The position numbers and the translations under genes were made by a program. DNA of 64,000 nt from Lachnospiraceae bacterium (lineage in GTDB: Bacteria; Bacillota; Clostridia; Lachnospirales; Lachnospiraceae). Shown here piece after piece: positions 35,305-45,534 of this stretch. The stretch spans positions 1 through 64,000 of the forward strand of contig WRBB01000001.1 in assembly GCA_009779895.1 (NCBI GenBank), read 5' to 3'. The stretch's first letter is position 1; each line of letters starts with the position of its first letter. The notes beneath the pieces are model-generated. The model was not told the origin of the DNA, did no database searches, and was given only the letters and a program-made list of their open reading frames with translations.

Positions 35305-37071
35305 ATGAGCACAGGCACAGTAAAAAAAGTGGCAGGGCCTTTGGTAATTGCAAAGGGTATGCGTGATGCAAGTATGTTTGATGTGGTTCGTGTGAGTAGC
35401 CAAAGATTGATTGGCGAAATTATTGAGATACACGGCGATGAGGCTTCGATTCAGGTATACGAAGAAACCTCAGGCATTGGTCCCGGTGAGGAAGTAGAGT
35501 CAATGGGTGTGCCCTTGTCCGCAGAGTTGGGACCGGGGTTGATGTCTAGTATATATGATGGGATTCAAAGACCTTTGGATGATATTATGAAGATGTCGGG
35601 TAACAACCTAACACGTGGTGTTGAGGTTCCGGCATTAAAACGTGACCGGAAGTGGGAGTTTGTTCCGGCGATGGCCGTTGGTGATGAAGTAGAAGAGGGC
35701 GATGTGTTTGGTACGGTACAAGAAACCATTGTTGTTACACAAAAAATTATGATTCCTGTAGGAATCAAAGGAAAAATAAAGGAAATAAAAAGTGGACATT
35801 TTACCGTGGAGGATGTGGTGGTCGTTATTGAAACGGAACAAGGTGACCGTGAATTGACCATGATGCAAAGGTGGCCTCTTCGCAAAGGTCGTCCTTATTT
35901 GAAAAAACTACCTCCTACGACTCCATTGGTGACAGGGCAAAGGGTGGTGGATACCTTTTTCCCTTTGGCAAAAGGTGGGATTGCGGCGGTACCGGGGCCC
36001 TTTGGTAGTGGGAAAACTGTGATTCAGCATCAATTGGCAAAATGGGCAGAAGCAGATATTGTAGTTTATATCGGTTGTGGTGAGCGTGGAAATGAAATGA
36101 CAGATGTTTTGAATGAATTTCCTGAGCTAAAAGATCCTAAAACGGGTCAGTCTTTGATGGAACGAACAGTTTTGATTGCCAATACTTCTGATATGCCTGT
36201 TGCAGCCCGTGAGGCTTCTATTTATACGGGTATTACCATTGCCGAATATTTCCGAGATATGGGTTATTCTGTGGCTTTGATGGCGGATTCTACCTCTCGT
36301 TGGGCTGAGGCTTTAAGAGAGATGTCCGGTCGTTTGGAAGAAATGCCCGGTGATGAGGGTTATCCGGCTTATTTGGGTAGCCGTTTGGCACAGTTTTATG
36401 AAAGAGCCGGCCATGTGATATCGTTAGGTAAAGAAGGTCGTGAAGGTGCTCTTTCTGTGATTGGAGCGGTGTCACCGCCGGGCGGGGATATTTCGGAACC
36501 GGTTGCTCAAGCCACATTACGGATTGTAAAAGTGTTCTGGGGATTGGATTCGGCTTTGGCTTATAAACGTCATTTTCCTGCGATTAACTGGTTGAATAGC
36601 TATTCCTTATATTTAGATGATATGGAAAAGTGGTTTAGTGCGCAGGTCAATGAGCGGTGGCATATAAATCGCCAAAAAATGATGACATTGTTACAAGAAG
36701 AAGCAGAGCTGGAAGAGATTGTAAAGATGGTTGGTATGGATGCGTTATCTTCTATGGATCGTTTGAAAATGGAGGCAGCCCGTTCCATTCGTGAGGACTT
36801 CTTACATCAAAACTCTTACCATGAGGTGGATACTTATACGTCATTGAAAAAACAATTTTTGATGATGAATTTGGTTATGGCATACTATGACAATGCCATT
36901 GAGGCTTTGAGTGATGGTGGTTCTATGAATAAATTAATTGCTTTGCCGGTTCGAGAAAAAATAGGGCGTTATAAATATACAACGGAAGAACGGATTGAAT
37001 CAGAATATGAAGCAATTTTTACAGAATTATGTGTAGAAGTTTCAAATACATTGGAAAGGGAGGACCTGTAG
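35305..37071 (+). CDS. ntpA: V/A-type ATPase catalytic subunit A
   Basis: A 588-residue catalytic subunit. P-loop GPFGSGKT at residues 231-238, the catalytic GERGNEM motif (about 256-262) and the Walker B-like [18 protein letters not shown] region are intact. The non-homologous insertion of V-type A subunits (about residues 115-190) is present, which distinguishes it from F-type beta. It ends directly at the start of subunit B (1 nt apart), implying coupled synthesis. Confidence 0.97.
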   Translation: MSTGTVKKVAGPLVIAKGMRDASMFDVVRVSSQRLIGEIIEIHGDEASIQVYEETSGIGPGEEVESMGVPLSAELGPGLMSSIYDGIQRPLDDIMKMSGNNLTRGVEVPALKRDRKWEFVPAMAVGDEVEEGDVFGTVQETIVVTQKIMIPVGIKGKIKEIKSGHFTVEDVVVVIETEQGDRELTMMQRWPLRKGRPYLKKLPPTTPLVTGQRVVDTFFPLAKGGIAAVPGPFGSGKTVIQHQLAKWAEADIVVYIGCGERGNEMTDVLNEFPELKDPKTGQSLMERTVLIANTSDMPVAAREASIYTGITIAEYFRDMGYSVALMADSTSRWAEALREMSGRLEEMPGDEGYPAYLGSRLAQFYERAGHVISLGKEGREGALSVIGAVSPPGGDISEPVAQATLRIVKVFWGLDSALAYKRHFPAINWLNSYSLYLDDMEKWFSAQVNERWHINRQKMMTLLQEEAELEEIVKMVGMDALSSMDRLKMEAARSIREDFLHQNSYHEVDTYTSLKKQFLMMNLVMAYYDNAIEALSDGGSMNKLIALPVREKIGRYKYTTEERIESEYEAIFTELCVEVSNTLEREDL

Positions 37072-38460
37072 ATGCCGAGAGAATATAGAACAATACAAGA
37101 AGTTGCCGGTCCTTTGATGTTGGTACGGGATGTAGACAATGTAGCTTATGATGAGTTGGGTGAAATTGAACTTGTAAATGGAGAAGTGCGTCGCGGTAAG
37201 GTTTTGGAAGTGAATGGATCTGACGTATTGGTTCAGTTGTTTGAAAGTGCCACAGGTATTAATTTGTCTAACAGTAAGGTGCGTTTTATGGGACGCAGCA
37301 TGGAGCTTGGTGTATCAGAAGATATGCTGGGTCGTGTTTTTGATGGTATGGGCAATCCCACAGACAACGGTCCGGAGATTTTGCCGGAAGCACGTATGGA
37401 TGTGAATGGTTTGCCGATGAATCCGGCGGCTCGTATTTATCCGGAAGAATTTATCCAAACAGGGGTATCAGCCATTGATGGTTTGAATACTTTGGTGCGT
37501 GGGCAAAAATTGCCGATTTTTTCAGCATCCGGTATGCCCCATGCTCAGTTGGCAGCACAGATTGCCCGCCAAGCTAAGGTATTGGGCAATGATGAAAATT
37601 TTGCCGTTGTTTTTGCGGCCATGGGGATTACTTTTGAAGAAGCCAATTATTTTATTGACAGTTTTAGAGAAAGTGGTGCATTGGATCGGACGGTTCTTTT
37701 TATCAATTTAGCCAATGACCCTGCCATTGAGCGGATTTCTACACCACGTATGGCTTTGACTGCGGCGGAATATTTGGCTTTTGAAAAAGAGATGCAGGTA
37801 TTGGTTATTTTGACGGATATTACCAACTATGCCGATGCCTTGCGTGAGGTTTCTGCGGCTAAGAAGGAAGTGCCCGGTCGCCGTGGTTATCCCGGTTATA
37901 TGTATACGGATTTGGCGACTCTTTATGAGCGTGCCGGTCGTCAACATGGCAAGGCCGGTAGTATCACTTTGATTCCGATTTTGAGTATGCCGGAAGATGA
38001 TAAGACCCATCCGATTCCGGATTTGACAGGGTATATCACAGAGGGTCAGATTATTTTGGGCCGTGATTTGTATCGTCGTGGGGTTGCGCCACCAATTGAT
38101 GTTTTACCCTCGCTTTCTCGTTTGAAAGATAAGGGAATTGGAGAAGGGAAAACCAGAGCGGACCATTCGAATACGATGAATCAGCTCTTTGCAGCTTATG
38201 CACGAGGGAAAGATGCAAAAGAGTTGTTGGTTATTTTAGGTGAGGCAGCTTTGACGGAGATTGATATTATTTATGCCCGTTTTGCGGATGCGTTTGAAGA
38301 GAAATATGTTTCCCAAGGATATGATACCAATCGTAGCATTGAGGAAACTTTGGAAATTGGCTGGGATTTGCTTTCGATGTTACCACGTTCCGAGTTAAAG
38401 CGGATTGATGATAAATATTTGGACCAACACTATCGAGGTCATCAAAAGGAAAGTAGGTGA
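37072..38460 (+). CDS. ntpB: V/A-type ATPase regulatory subunit B
   Basis: A 462-residue non-catalytic subunit. The P-loop position reads [11 protein letters not shown], without the GK[ST] of an active site, as in all B subunits. The AP-domain parts [22 protein letters not shown] and GYITEGQI are typical. It begins at the base after the subunit A stop and ends just before subunit D. Confidence 0.97.
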   Translation: MPREYRTIQEVAGPLMLVRDVDNVAYDELGEIELVNGEVRRGKVLEVNGSDVLVQLFESATGINLSNSKVRFMGRSMELGVSEDMLGRVFDGMGNPTDNGPEILPEARMDVNGLPMNPAARIYPEEFIQTGVSAIDGLNTLVRGQKLPIFSASGMPHAQLAAQIARQAKVLGNDENFAVVFAAMGITFEEANYFIDSFRESGALDRTVLFINLANDPAIERISTPRMALTAAEYLAFEKEMQVLVILTDITNYADALREVSAAKKEVPGRRGYPGYMYTDLATLYERAGRQHGKAGSITLIPILSMPEDDKTHPIPDLTGYITEGQIILGRDLYRRGVAPPIDVLPSLSRLKDKGIGEGKTRADHSNTMNQLFAAYARGKDAKELLVILGEAALTEIDIIYARFADAFEEKYVSQGYDTNRSIEETLEIGWDLLSMLPRSELKRIDDKYLDQHYRGHQKESR

Positions 38461-38466
38461 TGACAG

Positions 38467-39123
38467 ATGGCAGTAAAACAGGTCATTCCTACCCGCATGG
38501 AGTTGACACGCTTAAAACGCAAGCGAATCACAGCCATTCGGGGCCATAAGTTGTTGCGTGATAAACGTGATGAGCTTTTACGCCGATATTTAGAGATGGT
38601 GCGGGACAATATGGCTTTGCGGGAAAAAGTTGAGTCAGCCATTCATTCGGCGAATCGTAATTTTGTGATCGCCAAAGCTAGTATGTCAGAGGCTTCATTG
38701 AATACAGCCTTGATGGCACCGAAGCAAGAAGTTAATTTGGAAACAGCGGAAAGAAATGTAATGAGCGTAGATATTCCGGTTTTCAAATATAAGACAAGGA
38801 GCAGTGACGAAAATGACATTTACTCCTATGGTTTTGCTTTTACTTCGGGGGATTTAGATGGGGCAGTCCGCTCCTTAGCTGATGTTTTGCCCGATATGAT
38901 TCGTTTGGCAGAGATTGAAAAGTCTTGTCAGCTACTGGCCATTGAGATTGAGAAATCACGCCGACGGGTTAATGCTCTGGAGCATTTTATCATTCCGGAA
39001 ACAGAGGAGATGATTAAATACATCACAATGAAATTAGATGAAAATGCACGTAGCAATCTGACCAGACTGATGAAAGTAAAAGAGGTAATGCTGGCAGATG
39101 CCCATGGTTATGATAAAAAATAG
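38467..39123 (+). CDS. ntpD: V/A-type ATPase subunit D (central rotor axle)
   Basis: A 218-residue coiled-coil axle. The N-terminal helix (PTRMELTRLKRKRITAIRGHKLLRDKRDEL split by charges) and the C-terminal helix (RRVNALEHFIIPET) are the family hallmarks. It closes the operon: the ntpH and ntpJ genes that follow in E. hirae are absent. The gene converges with an HD phosphohydrolase with only 3 nt between stops and no hairpin, so the transcript must end inside the next gene. Confidence 0.95.
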   Translation: MAVKQVIPTRMELTRLKRKRITAIRGHKLLRDKRDELLRRYLEMVRDNMALREKVESAIHSANRNFVIAKASMSEASLNTALMAPKQEVNLETAERNVMSVDIPVFKYKTRSSDENDIYSYGFAFTSGDLDGAVRSLADVLPDMIRLAEIEKSCQLLAIEIEKSRRRVNALEHFIIPETEEMIKYITMKLDENARSNLTRLMKVKEVMLADAHGYDKK

Positions 39124-39126
39124 TTT

Positions 39127-39771
39127 TTATTCAGATGCCGGGCAGGCGGGTGTATTATGAATATAACCTTTTGCGAGTGCATCGGCAATAACAGTTTCGA
39201 CATATTCATAGAGAATGGGGGCGGTGATTTTTACCGGCTCCATTCTTTTATAAACTTGTTCCAAGCGGACACCGAACTTTACCCAAGTATGACCGTCGGT
39301 TACAGAGTTGCTTAGAAATGGCTGAAAACGGTCAATCGCAGCAGCATATAAAGCTTCCGGGGTTTCCATTGCTTCAAATTCTTCCCAAAGGGTGCGAAAT
39401 GCCTCTCCCTGCTCCTTTGGTAATAGGGTAAAGAGTTTGTCGGCCGCTTTTTGTTCTCGTTCTGCTTTATCTTCATTTCCTTTTACATCAAAAGCAAAGG
39501 TATCCCCTGCGTAAATTTCAATCAAATCATGAACCAGTGCCATCTTTATGACATGATTGAGATCGACTTGTTCCAAAATGCAGTACTCAAATAAAGTAAC
39601 AGCACTTAAAGCGAAATGCCAAGAATGTTCGGCATCCGTTTCTTGTCGTGATTTGTCGATTAGAACGGTTTGTCTGAGAACGGTTTTCATCTTATCTACT
39701 TCAATCAAGAAATTTAATTGATTTTTTAATCTTTCATTCTCAAATTGATAATTTTTTAATCTTTCATTCAT
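39127..39771 (-). CDS. HD-domain phosphohydrolase (YfbR/HDDC2-like)
   Basis: A 214-residue HD protein. The metal ligands are visible in TDAEHSWHFA (His), MALVHDLIEIYAGD (His-Asp) and a later Asp in AAAIDRFQPF, the pattern of YfbR 5'-deoxynucleotidase/HDDC2-like enzymes. The start was set at MNERLK after AGGGG; an ATG nine codons earlier has no site. The N terminus contains the 6-residue NERLKN twice, due to a 30-bp near-tandem duplication. It probably hydrolyses nucleoside monophosphates. Confidence 0.82.
   Translation of the reverse strand: MNERLKNYQFENERLKNQLNFLIEVDKMKTVLRQTVLIDKSRQETDAEHSWHFALSAVTLFEYCILEQVDLNHVIKMALVHDLIEIYAGDTFAFDVKGNEDKAEREQKAADKLFTLLPKEQGEAFRTLWEEFEAMETPEALYAAAIDRFQPFLSNSVTDGHTWVKFGVRLEQVYKRMEPVKITAPILYEYVETVIADALAKGYIHNTPACPASE
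39721..39769. repeat. 30-bp near-tandem duplication inside the HD gene
   Basis: A 19-bp segment at 39721-39739 is repeated exactly at 39751-39769 (30-bp period), duplicating NERLKN in the N terminus of the HD protein. Confidence 0.7.
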
Positions 39772-39829
39772 AAAAAGCCCCTTATTTTTTGTATACATTT
39801 ATATATAGTCTACTAAAATTTTTATTATA

Positions 39830-39858
39830 TTGCAACTTTGTAGTGTTGATGATATAAT
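39830..39858 (+). promoter_or_regulatory. Promoter of the nucleoside transporter locus
   Basis: TTGCAA (39830-39835), a 17-bp spacer and a perfect TATAAT (39853-39858) lie 57 bp before the BMP lipoprotein start. TTGCAA is self-complementary and on the minus strand is followed after 17 bp by TAGACT, so it may serve the divergent HD gene as well. No purine-riboswitch core is seen in the leader. Confidence 0.7.
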
Positions 39859-39915
39859 TCTTTATGATATAAAAACTTTACCTACAAATTATGGGTATAG
39901 ATTAGGAGGAGAAGG

Positions 39916-41100
39916 ATGAAAAAGTTTATTGCATTACTTATGGTCATGGTGTTGGCAGGTGCTTTGATAGCATGTGCGGGGAATGATGACACGACCACAA
40001 CAGACACAGTGGTGGAAGCAGATACAGATGATGATGCAGGTGCGGATGACGCACAGGCAGATGACACGGATGCTGTGGTAGAGCAAGATGACAGTGGTGA
40101 TTGGGACGGGATTCCGATTGCACTTGTGACGGATTATGGTACCATTGATGATGGTTCTTTTAATCAAGGCTCCTGGGAAGGTGTTGTAGCTTATGCCGAA
40201 GAAAATGGTATTCCACATCAATACATTCAACCGGCTGAAAAAACAGATGCAGGTTACTTAGATGCGATTGTATTGGCCATTGAGGGTGGTGCACAAATCG
40301 TTGTTACACCGGGTTTCCTATTTGAAGTTTCAGTAGGGGAAGCGCAAAGTATGTTTCCGGATGTAAAATTTGTTTTAATTGATGGACGTCCTGACATTGG
40401 TGAAGATGCGCCTTATATTGCCGACAATACCGTAGCGGTTCTTTATGCAGAAGAAGAATCCGGTTTCTTAGCAGGTTATGCCGCTGTTATGGAAGGTCAT
40501 ACAAGTTTAGGATTTATTGGTGGTATTGCTGTTCCTGCCGTGGTACGTTTTGGTACAGGCTTTGTGGAGGGCGCGGAGTATGCTGCTGCCGAATTGGGCC
40601 TTGCAGAGGGTGAGATCACAATTAATTACGCATATGCAGGTACATTTGGACCTTCACCGGAGGTACAAACCATGGCTGCTTCTTGGTACAACGAGGGTGT
40701 AGAAGTTATTTTTGCTGCCGCAGGCGGAGCAGGTTTTTCTGTATTTGCTGCTGCTGAGGCTGCCGGTGCTTTGGCCATTGGTGTTGATATCGACCAAGCG
40801 GGTGCATCTGATACAATTATTACATCTGCTTTAAAAGGTTTGGAAGCATCTGTTTATAGTATTTTGTCAGATTTCTTTGCCGGAAATTTCCCGGGCGGAA
40901 CGGAAAAGATATTTGATGCATCTTTAAATGGTGTAGGTTTACCGATGGAAACTTCTCGTTTTGAAAACTTTACACAAGCCCAATATGATGATATTTTCCA
41001 AAGACTTGCAAATGGTGAAGTCGAAGTATCTACAGAAGTAGGCCCGGAGGCACATTTGAATTTAAATCTTTCTATTGTTGAAGTAGTCAACATTGGATAA
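39916..41100 (+). CDS. BMP-family nucleoside-binding lipoprotein
   Basis: A 394-residue periplasmic-type binding protein of the BMP/PnrA family. A lipoprotein signal (LIAC20) is followed by a Thr/Asp-rich linker (22-60). The family motifs IALVTDYGTIDDGSFNQGSWEG, the GFIGGIAVPAVVRFGTGFVEGA block and FAAAGGAGF are clear. It captures nucleosides for the two-ABC-domain ATPase and two permeases downstream. A terminator between it and the ATPase gene would let it be made in excess. The RBS AGGAGG precedes the start. The pyrimidine salvage genes cdd and udp nearby fit a nucleoside substrate. Confidence 0.92.
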   Translation: MKKFIALLMVMVLAGALIACAGNDDTTTTDTVVEADTDDDAGADDAQADDTDAVVEQDDSGDWDGIPIALVTDYGTIDDGSFNQGSWEGVVAYAEENGIPHQYIQPAEKTDAGYLDAIVLAIEGGAQIVVTPGFLFEVSVGEAQSMFPDVKFVLIDGRPDIGEDAPYIADNTVAVLYAEEESGFLAGYAAVMEGHTSLGFIGGIAVPAVVRFGTGFVEGAEYAAAELGLAEGEITINYAYAGTFGPSPEVQTMAASWYNEGVEVIFAAAGGAGFSVFAAAEAAGALAIGVDIDQAGASDTIITSALKGLEASVYSILSDFFAGNFPGGTEKIFDASLNGVGLPMETSRFENFTQAQYDDIFQRLANGEVEVSTEVGPEAHLNLNLSIVEVVNIG

Positions 41101-41130
41101 TGCAAAGTGAAGTGATAGTGTCACATATAG

Positions 41131-41163
41131 AGGTCGGTACAAATTTGTGCCGACCTTTTTAAA
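41131..41163 (+). terminator. Attenuating terminator inside the nucleoside transporter operon
   Basis: AGGTCGGTAC pairs with GTGCCGACCT (41131-41140 and 41147-41156, one G-U), followed by five T. It sits between the binding protein and the ATPase gene, with no clear new promoter after it, so partial read-through is inferred. Confidence 0.8.
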
Positions 41164-41203
41164 TAAAAAGGTTAAATGAAAAAACAACCGGAGGTATGTG
41201 CTT

Positions 41204-42727
41204 ATGTATGTTATTGAAATGCGTGGAATTACAAAAGAGTTTCCGGGCATTATTGCAAATGATGATGTCACCGTACAGCTGAAAAAAGGTGAGATTCATG
41301 CTTTGCTGGGAGAAAATGGAGCCGGAAAATCGACTTTGATGAGTATTTTGTTTGGTCTTTATAAGCCTGAGAAAGGTAGTATTTTTAAGGACGGAGCGGA
41401 AGTGGTTGTCAATGGCCCAAATGATGCAACAAAACTAGGAATTGGAATGGTTCACCAGCATTTTAAATTGGTACATAATTTTACCGTGTTGGAAAACATT
41501 GTTCTTGGGGATGAAACCACCCATCGTGGTGTACTTCAAATGAAAGCAGCGAGAGAAAAAGTGCTGGCGCTTTCAAAACGATATGGATTGGAGATAGATG
41601 TAGACAAAGAGGTGCAAGACATTAGTGTTGGTATGCAACAAAGGGTAGAGATATTAAAAATGCTCTATCGTGAAAATGAAATTTTGATTTTTGATGAACC
41701 AACAGCGGTTTTGACACCCCAAGAAATTGAATCATTGATTCAAACCATGCAAGGTTTGGCAGCGGAAGGACGCTCGATTTTGTTTATTACGCATAAATTA
41801 GATGAAATCAAACAAGCGGCCAATCGTTGTTCTGTACTGCGCAAAGGCAAGATGATTGGTACGGTTGAAGTGGAAACAACGTCCAAAGAAGCGTTGTCTG
41901 AGATGATGGTAGGTAGAAAAGTATCTTTGAGCTTAGATAAAAAAGATGCAAATGTGGGCAAAGAAATACTCCATGTAAAAAACCTAACCATTAAAGGAGA
42001 AACGGGCCATAAAAATAAGCTGACGGATGTTTCTTTTCATGTGCGTGAAGGTGAGATTGTTTGTGTTGCCGGTATCGAGGGCAATGGGCAGACAGATTTG
42101 GTTTACGCTTTGACGGGATTAAATGGTATCGAAAGTGGGCAAGTCAGTATGATGGGACAAGATATTACCAAGGCAAAAATTCGCCAAAGAGGCGAGCTTG
42201 GTATGGCGCATATTCCGGAAGATCGGCATAAACATGGCTTGGTATTGGATTATACCTTGGCTTACAATGCGATTTTGCAGCGTTATTATACACCACAATT
42301 TCAAAGGGCCGGGTTTTTAAAACAGGGTGAAATTACTCATTATGCCGATACGCTGATTGAACGTTTTGATATCCGTGCCGGCCAAGGCAGTGAAACCATT
42401 GCTCGCTCTATGTCGGGGGGGAATCAGCAAAAAGTTATCTTAGCCAGAGAGATTGATCGGGATCCTCATTTGCTGATTGCCGTTCAGCCAACCCGTGGTT
42501 TGGATGTTGGTGCCATTGAGTTTATTCACTCTCAATTGCTCAAACAAAGAGATGCGGGTAAGGCGGTTCTTTTGGTTTCTTTGGAATTAGAAGAAGTTAT
42601 GAATATTTCAGATCGGATTTTGGTGATGTATGAGGGTGAAATTGTTGCAAATGTGGATCCCAAATCAGTGACTTACCAAGAATTAGGTTTGTATATGTCA
42701 GGTGCGAAGCGGGAGGTGAATGTATGA
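41204..42727 (+). CDS. Nucleoside ABC transporter ATP-binding protein (two ABC domains)
   Basis: A 507-residue duplicated ABC ATPase of the RbsA/NupA type. The first half has an intact Walker A GENGAGKST (about residues 34-42) and Walker B ILIFDEPTAVL. The second half has the degenerate Walker A GIEGNGQTDLVYAL and an intact signature MSGGNQQKVILARE, as usual for the carbohydrate/nucleoside uptake group. The start was set at ATG 41204, nine bases after GGAGG, instead of the GTG six bases earlier. It overlaps the permease gene by 4 nt. Confidence 0.93.
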   Translation: MYVIEMRGITKEFPGIIANDDVTVQLKKGEIHALLGENGAGKSTLMSILFGLYKPEKGSIFKDGAEVVVNGPNDATKLGIGMVHQHFKLVHNFTVLENIVLGDETTHRGVLQMKAAREKVLALSKRYGLEIDVDKEVQDISVGMQQRVEILKMLYRENEILIFDEPTAVLTPQEIESLIQTMQGLAAEGRSILFITHKLDEIKQAANRCSVLRKGKMIGTVEVETTSKEALSEMMVGRKVSLSLDKKDANVGKEILHVKNLTIKGETGHKNKLTDVSFHVREGEIVCVAGIEGNGQTDLVYALTGLNGIESGQVSMMGQDITKAKIRQRGELGMAHIPEDRHKHGLVLDYTLAYNAILQRYYTPQFQRAGFLKQGEITHYADTLIERFDIRAGQGSETIARSMSGGNQQKVILAREIDRDPHLLIAVQPTRGLDVGAIEFIHSQLLKQRDAGKAVLLVSLELEEVMNISDRILVMYEGEIVANVDPKSVTYQELGLYMSGAKREVNV

Positions 42728-43884
42728 AAACCATCATAAATAAAGTGAAAGGTTCAGGTGCCGGCCTTAGCATTTTATCTTCCGGGATAGCGGTTTTGGC
42801 AGGTCTGCTCATTGGTTTGATTATTTTGTTGATTACAGACCATACCCAGGCCTTTCCGGCTTTTCAGACGATTATTACAGTTGGTTTCTCTTCGATTCGA
42901 AATTTTGGTGAGTTATTGTATTCAGCCACACCGATTATTTTGACGGGTCTGTCTGTTGGTTTTGCCATGAAAACAGGTTTGTTTAACATTGGTGCTTCCG
43001 GTCAATTTACCTTTGGTGCTTATGTAGCTGTTTTGATTGGTGTTCGTGCGGAATTTATACCGCCGAGTATTCGTTTGATTGTATCCGTGCTTGCGGCTAT
43101 ATTGGTGGGTGCTTTGTGGGGAGCCATTCCCGGATTTTTGAAAGCGTTTCGTAATGTGCATGAGGTAATTTCCTGTATCATGACAAACTGGATTGGAATC
43201 TTTTTGGTAAACTTTATGATTTTAAATACCATTTTTGATGAGACAAGAAATTCTACCATGCGTGTTCCGGGTGATGCCAATATGCCGGGTTGGGGATTGG
43301 GCGAATTGTTTCAAGGAGCCAATGCACGCCCTTCTTCTGTCAATTCAGGTATTGTAGTTGCGATTGCGGTTGCGATTATTATCTTTATTATTCTTGGATA
43401 TACCAAGTTTGGTTATGAATTAAAGGCCTGTGGTTTTAATCAAAATGCTGCCAAATATGCAGGTATTAGCGAAAAACGCAATGTGGTTCTTTCCATGATG
43501 ATTTCCGGCGGTTTGGCCGGTTTGGGTGGTGGTTTGCACTTTTTATCTGGTGCAGGTATTACCATGAATGTAACAGATACGTTGTCTTATGAGGGTTTTA
43601 CCGGTATTTCTGTGGCTTTGCTGGGTATGAACAATCCCATCGGGATTATTTTTGCCGGATTGTTGATTGCTTATTTGCAACAGGGTGGATTTCAGGTACA
43701 GCATTTTGGATTTGTACCGGAGATTATTGAAATTGTAACAGCGGTTATTATTTACTTCTGTGCTTTTGCACTGTTGATTAAATCATTCTTTTCAAGAGTG
43801 GGAAGAAAGCGGGCCGATGTTGTTGCGGAGGTGGAGCAGGTCAAAGAGCTGCCGAAGATAGAAGAGGAGGGTAGTGACAAATGA
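42724..43884 (+). CDS. Nucleoside ABC transporter permease 1
   Basis: A 386-residue permease of the BPD_transp_2 (branched-chain/ribose) family with about nine helices; FAMKTGLFNIGASGQFTFGAY and GGLAGLGGGLHFL are family motifs. It is the larger of two permeases (NupP/YufP-like) and ends in a charged cytoplasmic tail of about 30 residues. It overlaps both neighbours by 4 nt (ATGA), so translation is coupled. Confidence 0.92.
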   Translation: MKTIINKVKGSGAGLSILSSGIAVLAGLLIGLIILLITDHTQAFPAFQTIITVGFSSIRNFGELLYSATPIILTGLSVGFAMKTGLFNIGASGQFTFGAYVAVLIGVRAEFIPPSIRLIVSVLAAILVGALWGAIPGFLKAFRNVHEVISCIMTNWIGIFLVNFMILNTIFDETRNSTMRVPGDANMPGWGLGELFQGANARPSSVNSGIVVAIAVAIIIFIILGYTKFGYELKACGFNQNAAKYAGISEKRNVVLSMMISGGLAGLGGGLHFLSGAGITMNVTDTLSYEGFTGISVALLGMNNPIGIIFAGLLIAYLQQGGFQVQHFGFVPEIIEIVTAVIIYFCAFALLIKSFFSRVGRKRADVVAEVEQVKELPKIEEEGSDK

Positions 43885-44861
43885 ATGTAATTTATTTTAT
43901 TATGCAACAGACATTTTTCTTTATGATGCCACTTCTGATTGTAGCTTTGGGCGGGATGTTTTCGGAGCGTTCCGGTATTGTAAATATTGCTTTGGAAGGT
44001 AAGATGTTGCTAGGTGCTTTTGCAAGCATTTTCTTTATTAATCAGGTACAAAGTGCGGAAAATGTCCACTTAGACGGACATCCCTTGCTTTTGCTGGCAC
44101 TTCTTGTGGCTGCGGCAACAGGCGTAGTAACAGCTTTGTTGCATGCCTTTGCTTCTATTACCCTAAATGCAAATCAGGTGATTTCGGGGGTTGCGATTAA
44201 TATGTTGGCACCGGCCTTTGCTATTTATACGGCACGTATATTTGGTGAAACTAATACCCAGCAGGTATTTTTTAACAATACCTTTCGCATTGAAAGTGTA
44301 CCTGTGTTAGGTAGCATTCCTTTTATTGGACCCATGTTTTTCCAAAATACCTATATTACCACATATTTAGGTTTTTTGATTTTGATTGTATCTGCTTTTG
44401 CGTTGTATAAAACAAAGTTTGGTTTGCGGCTCCGTGCTTGTGGTGAGCATCCCCAAGCGGCGGATTCGGTTGGTGTTAGTGTCTATAAAATGCGTTATGC
44501 AGGTGTATTACTATCCGGTGCTTTGGCCGGTATGGGCGGGTTGATTTTGATTATTCCTACGGCTGTTAATTTCAATGCAACCGTGTCAGGTTATGGTTTC
44601 TTAGCCTTGGCTGTATTGATTTTTGGTGCATGGAAACCACAGCGTATCGTGTTGGCAGCCCTTTTCTTTGGTTTGTTGCAAGCCATTGCAGCGGGGCATT
44701 CGGGGATACCGGCGTTGCGTGATTTGGGAATACCGGTGCATTTCTATCGGATGGTGCCATTTGTAGCGACCTTGGTGGTGTTGGCGATTACTTCCAGTGG
44801 GAAAGCTAGGAATGCGGCACCGAGAGCGGCCGGAGAGCCTTATGACAAAGGGAACCGTTGA
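43881..44861 (+). CDS. Nucleoside ABC transporter permease 2
   Basis: A 326-residue second permease (NupQ/YufQ-like) with the motifs ERSGIVNIALEGKMLLGAF and LNANQVISGVAINMLAP. With the first permease it forms the membrane pore. Its last 20 nt overlap the endonuclease III-like gene, so the glycosylase is read from the same transcript. Confidence 0.92.
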   Translation: MNVIYFIMQQTFFFMMPLLIVALGGMFSERSGIVNIALEGKMLLGAFASIFFINQVQSAENVHLDGHPLLLLALLVAAATGVVTALLHAFASITLNANQVISGVAINMLAPAFAIYTARIFGETNTQQVFFNNTFRIESVPVLGSIPFIGPMFFQNTYITTYLGFLILIVSAFALYKTKFGLRLRACGEHPQAADSVGVSVYKMRYAGVLLSGALAGMGGLILIIPTAVNFNATVSGYGFLALAVLIFGAWKPQRIVLAALFFGLLQAIAAGHSGIPALRDLGIPVHFYRMVPFVATLVVLAITSSGKARNAAPRAAGEPYDKGNR

Positions 44862-45489
44862 TATTTTGAAAATATACCAAATCCTCCACACCCACTATGG
44901 CAATCTCGATTGGTGGCCTGCCAAAACACCATATGAGGTTATGGTTGGTGCGGTGCTGACACAAAATACCGCATGGGATAATGTGGAAAAGGCAATCGCA
45001 AACTTCACCGATTTATCGCCGCAGTTTATACAAGACTGCGATATTGCGAAACTTGCTGAAATAATTCACCCCGCCGGTTTTTTTAATCAAAAGGCGGTAT
45101 ATCTGAAAGCAGTGACTGCGTGGTTTGCGAAATATAATTTTGATGTTTCGACGGTGCAACGTGTGTCACTTGAAAAAATTCGCCCTGAATTTCTGTCAGT
45201 GAAAGGTGTAGGCAAAGAAACTGCCGACTCGATTTTGCTGTATGCTTTTGGTTATCCGACTTTTGTGGTGGATGCGTATACCGCACGGCTTTGTCAGCGT
45301 TATCCCCTTGATGTGGACAAAGGTTATGATGTAATCAAAGCCTATTTTGAGAACAGCTTGCCTCACGATACGAAATTGTACAATAACTATCACGCCATGA
45401 TTGTCATGAATGCAAAGGAGCACTGCCGTAAAAGTAGGCCGTTGTGTGAAAAATGTCCACTTGTTGATATATGCAAAAAGAAATTTTGA
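44842..45489 (+). CDS. Endonuclease III-like DNA glycosylase (catalytic Lys replaced by Glu)
   Basis: A 215-residue HhH-GPD protein. The helix-hairpin-helix reads GVGKETADS; at the place of the catalytic Lys of Nth (K120 in E. coli) it has Glu126, while Asp144 (equivalent to D138) is kept, with the same 18-residue spacing. A [4Fe-4S] site C195-x6-C202-x2-C205-x5-C211 is complete. The lack of the Lys suggests a monofunctional glycosylase, as in MagIII-like enzymes that remove alkylated bases. The start at 44842 overlaps the permease gene; a longer in-frame reading would start inside it without a ribosome site. Confidence 0.82.
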   Translation: MTKGTVDILKIYQILHTHYGNLDWWPAKTPYEVMVGAVLTQNTAWDNVEKAIANFTDLSPQFIQDCDIAKLAEIIHPAGFFNQKAVYLKAVTAWFAKYNFDVSTVQRVSLEKIRPEFLSVKGVGKETADSILLYAFGYPTFVVDAYTARLCQRYPLDVDKGYDVIKAYFENSLPHDTKLYNNYHAMIVMNAKEHCRKSRPLCEKCPLVDICKKKF

Positions 45490-45534
45490 TGGGAACCGGT
45501 TCACTATGATTGAAAGAAAGACGAGGTATGACTT

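Noticed and set aside
39124-39126. Terminator between ntpD and the HD gene
   Set aside because: Only 3 nt separate the two stops and no inverted repeat spans them.
39859-39915. Purine riboswitch before the nucleoside-binding lipoprotein
   Set aside because: The leader is too short and lacks the conserved loop sequences of purine riboswitches; only a 4-bp TACC/GGTA pairing is seen.
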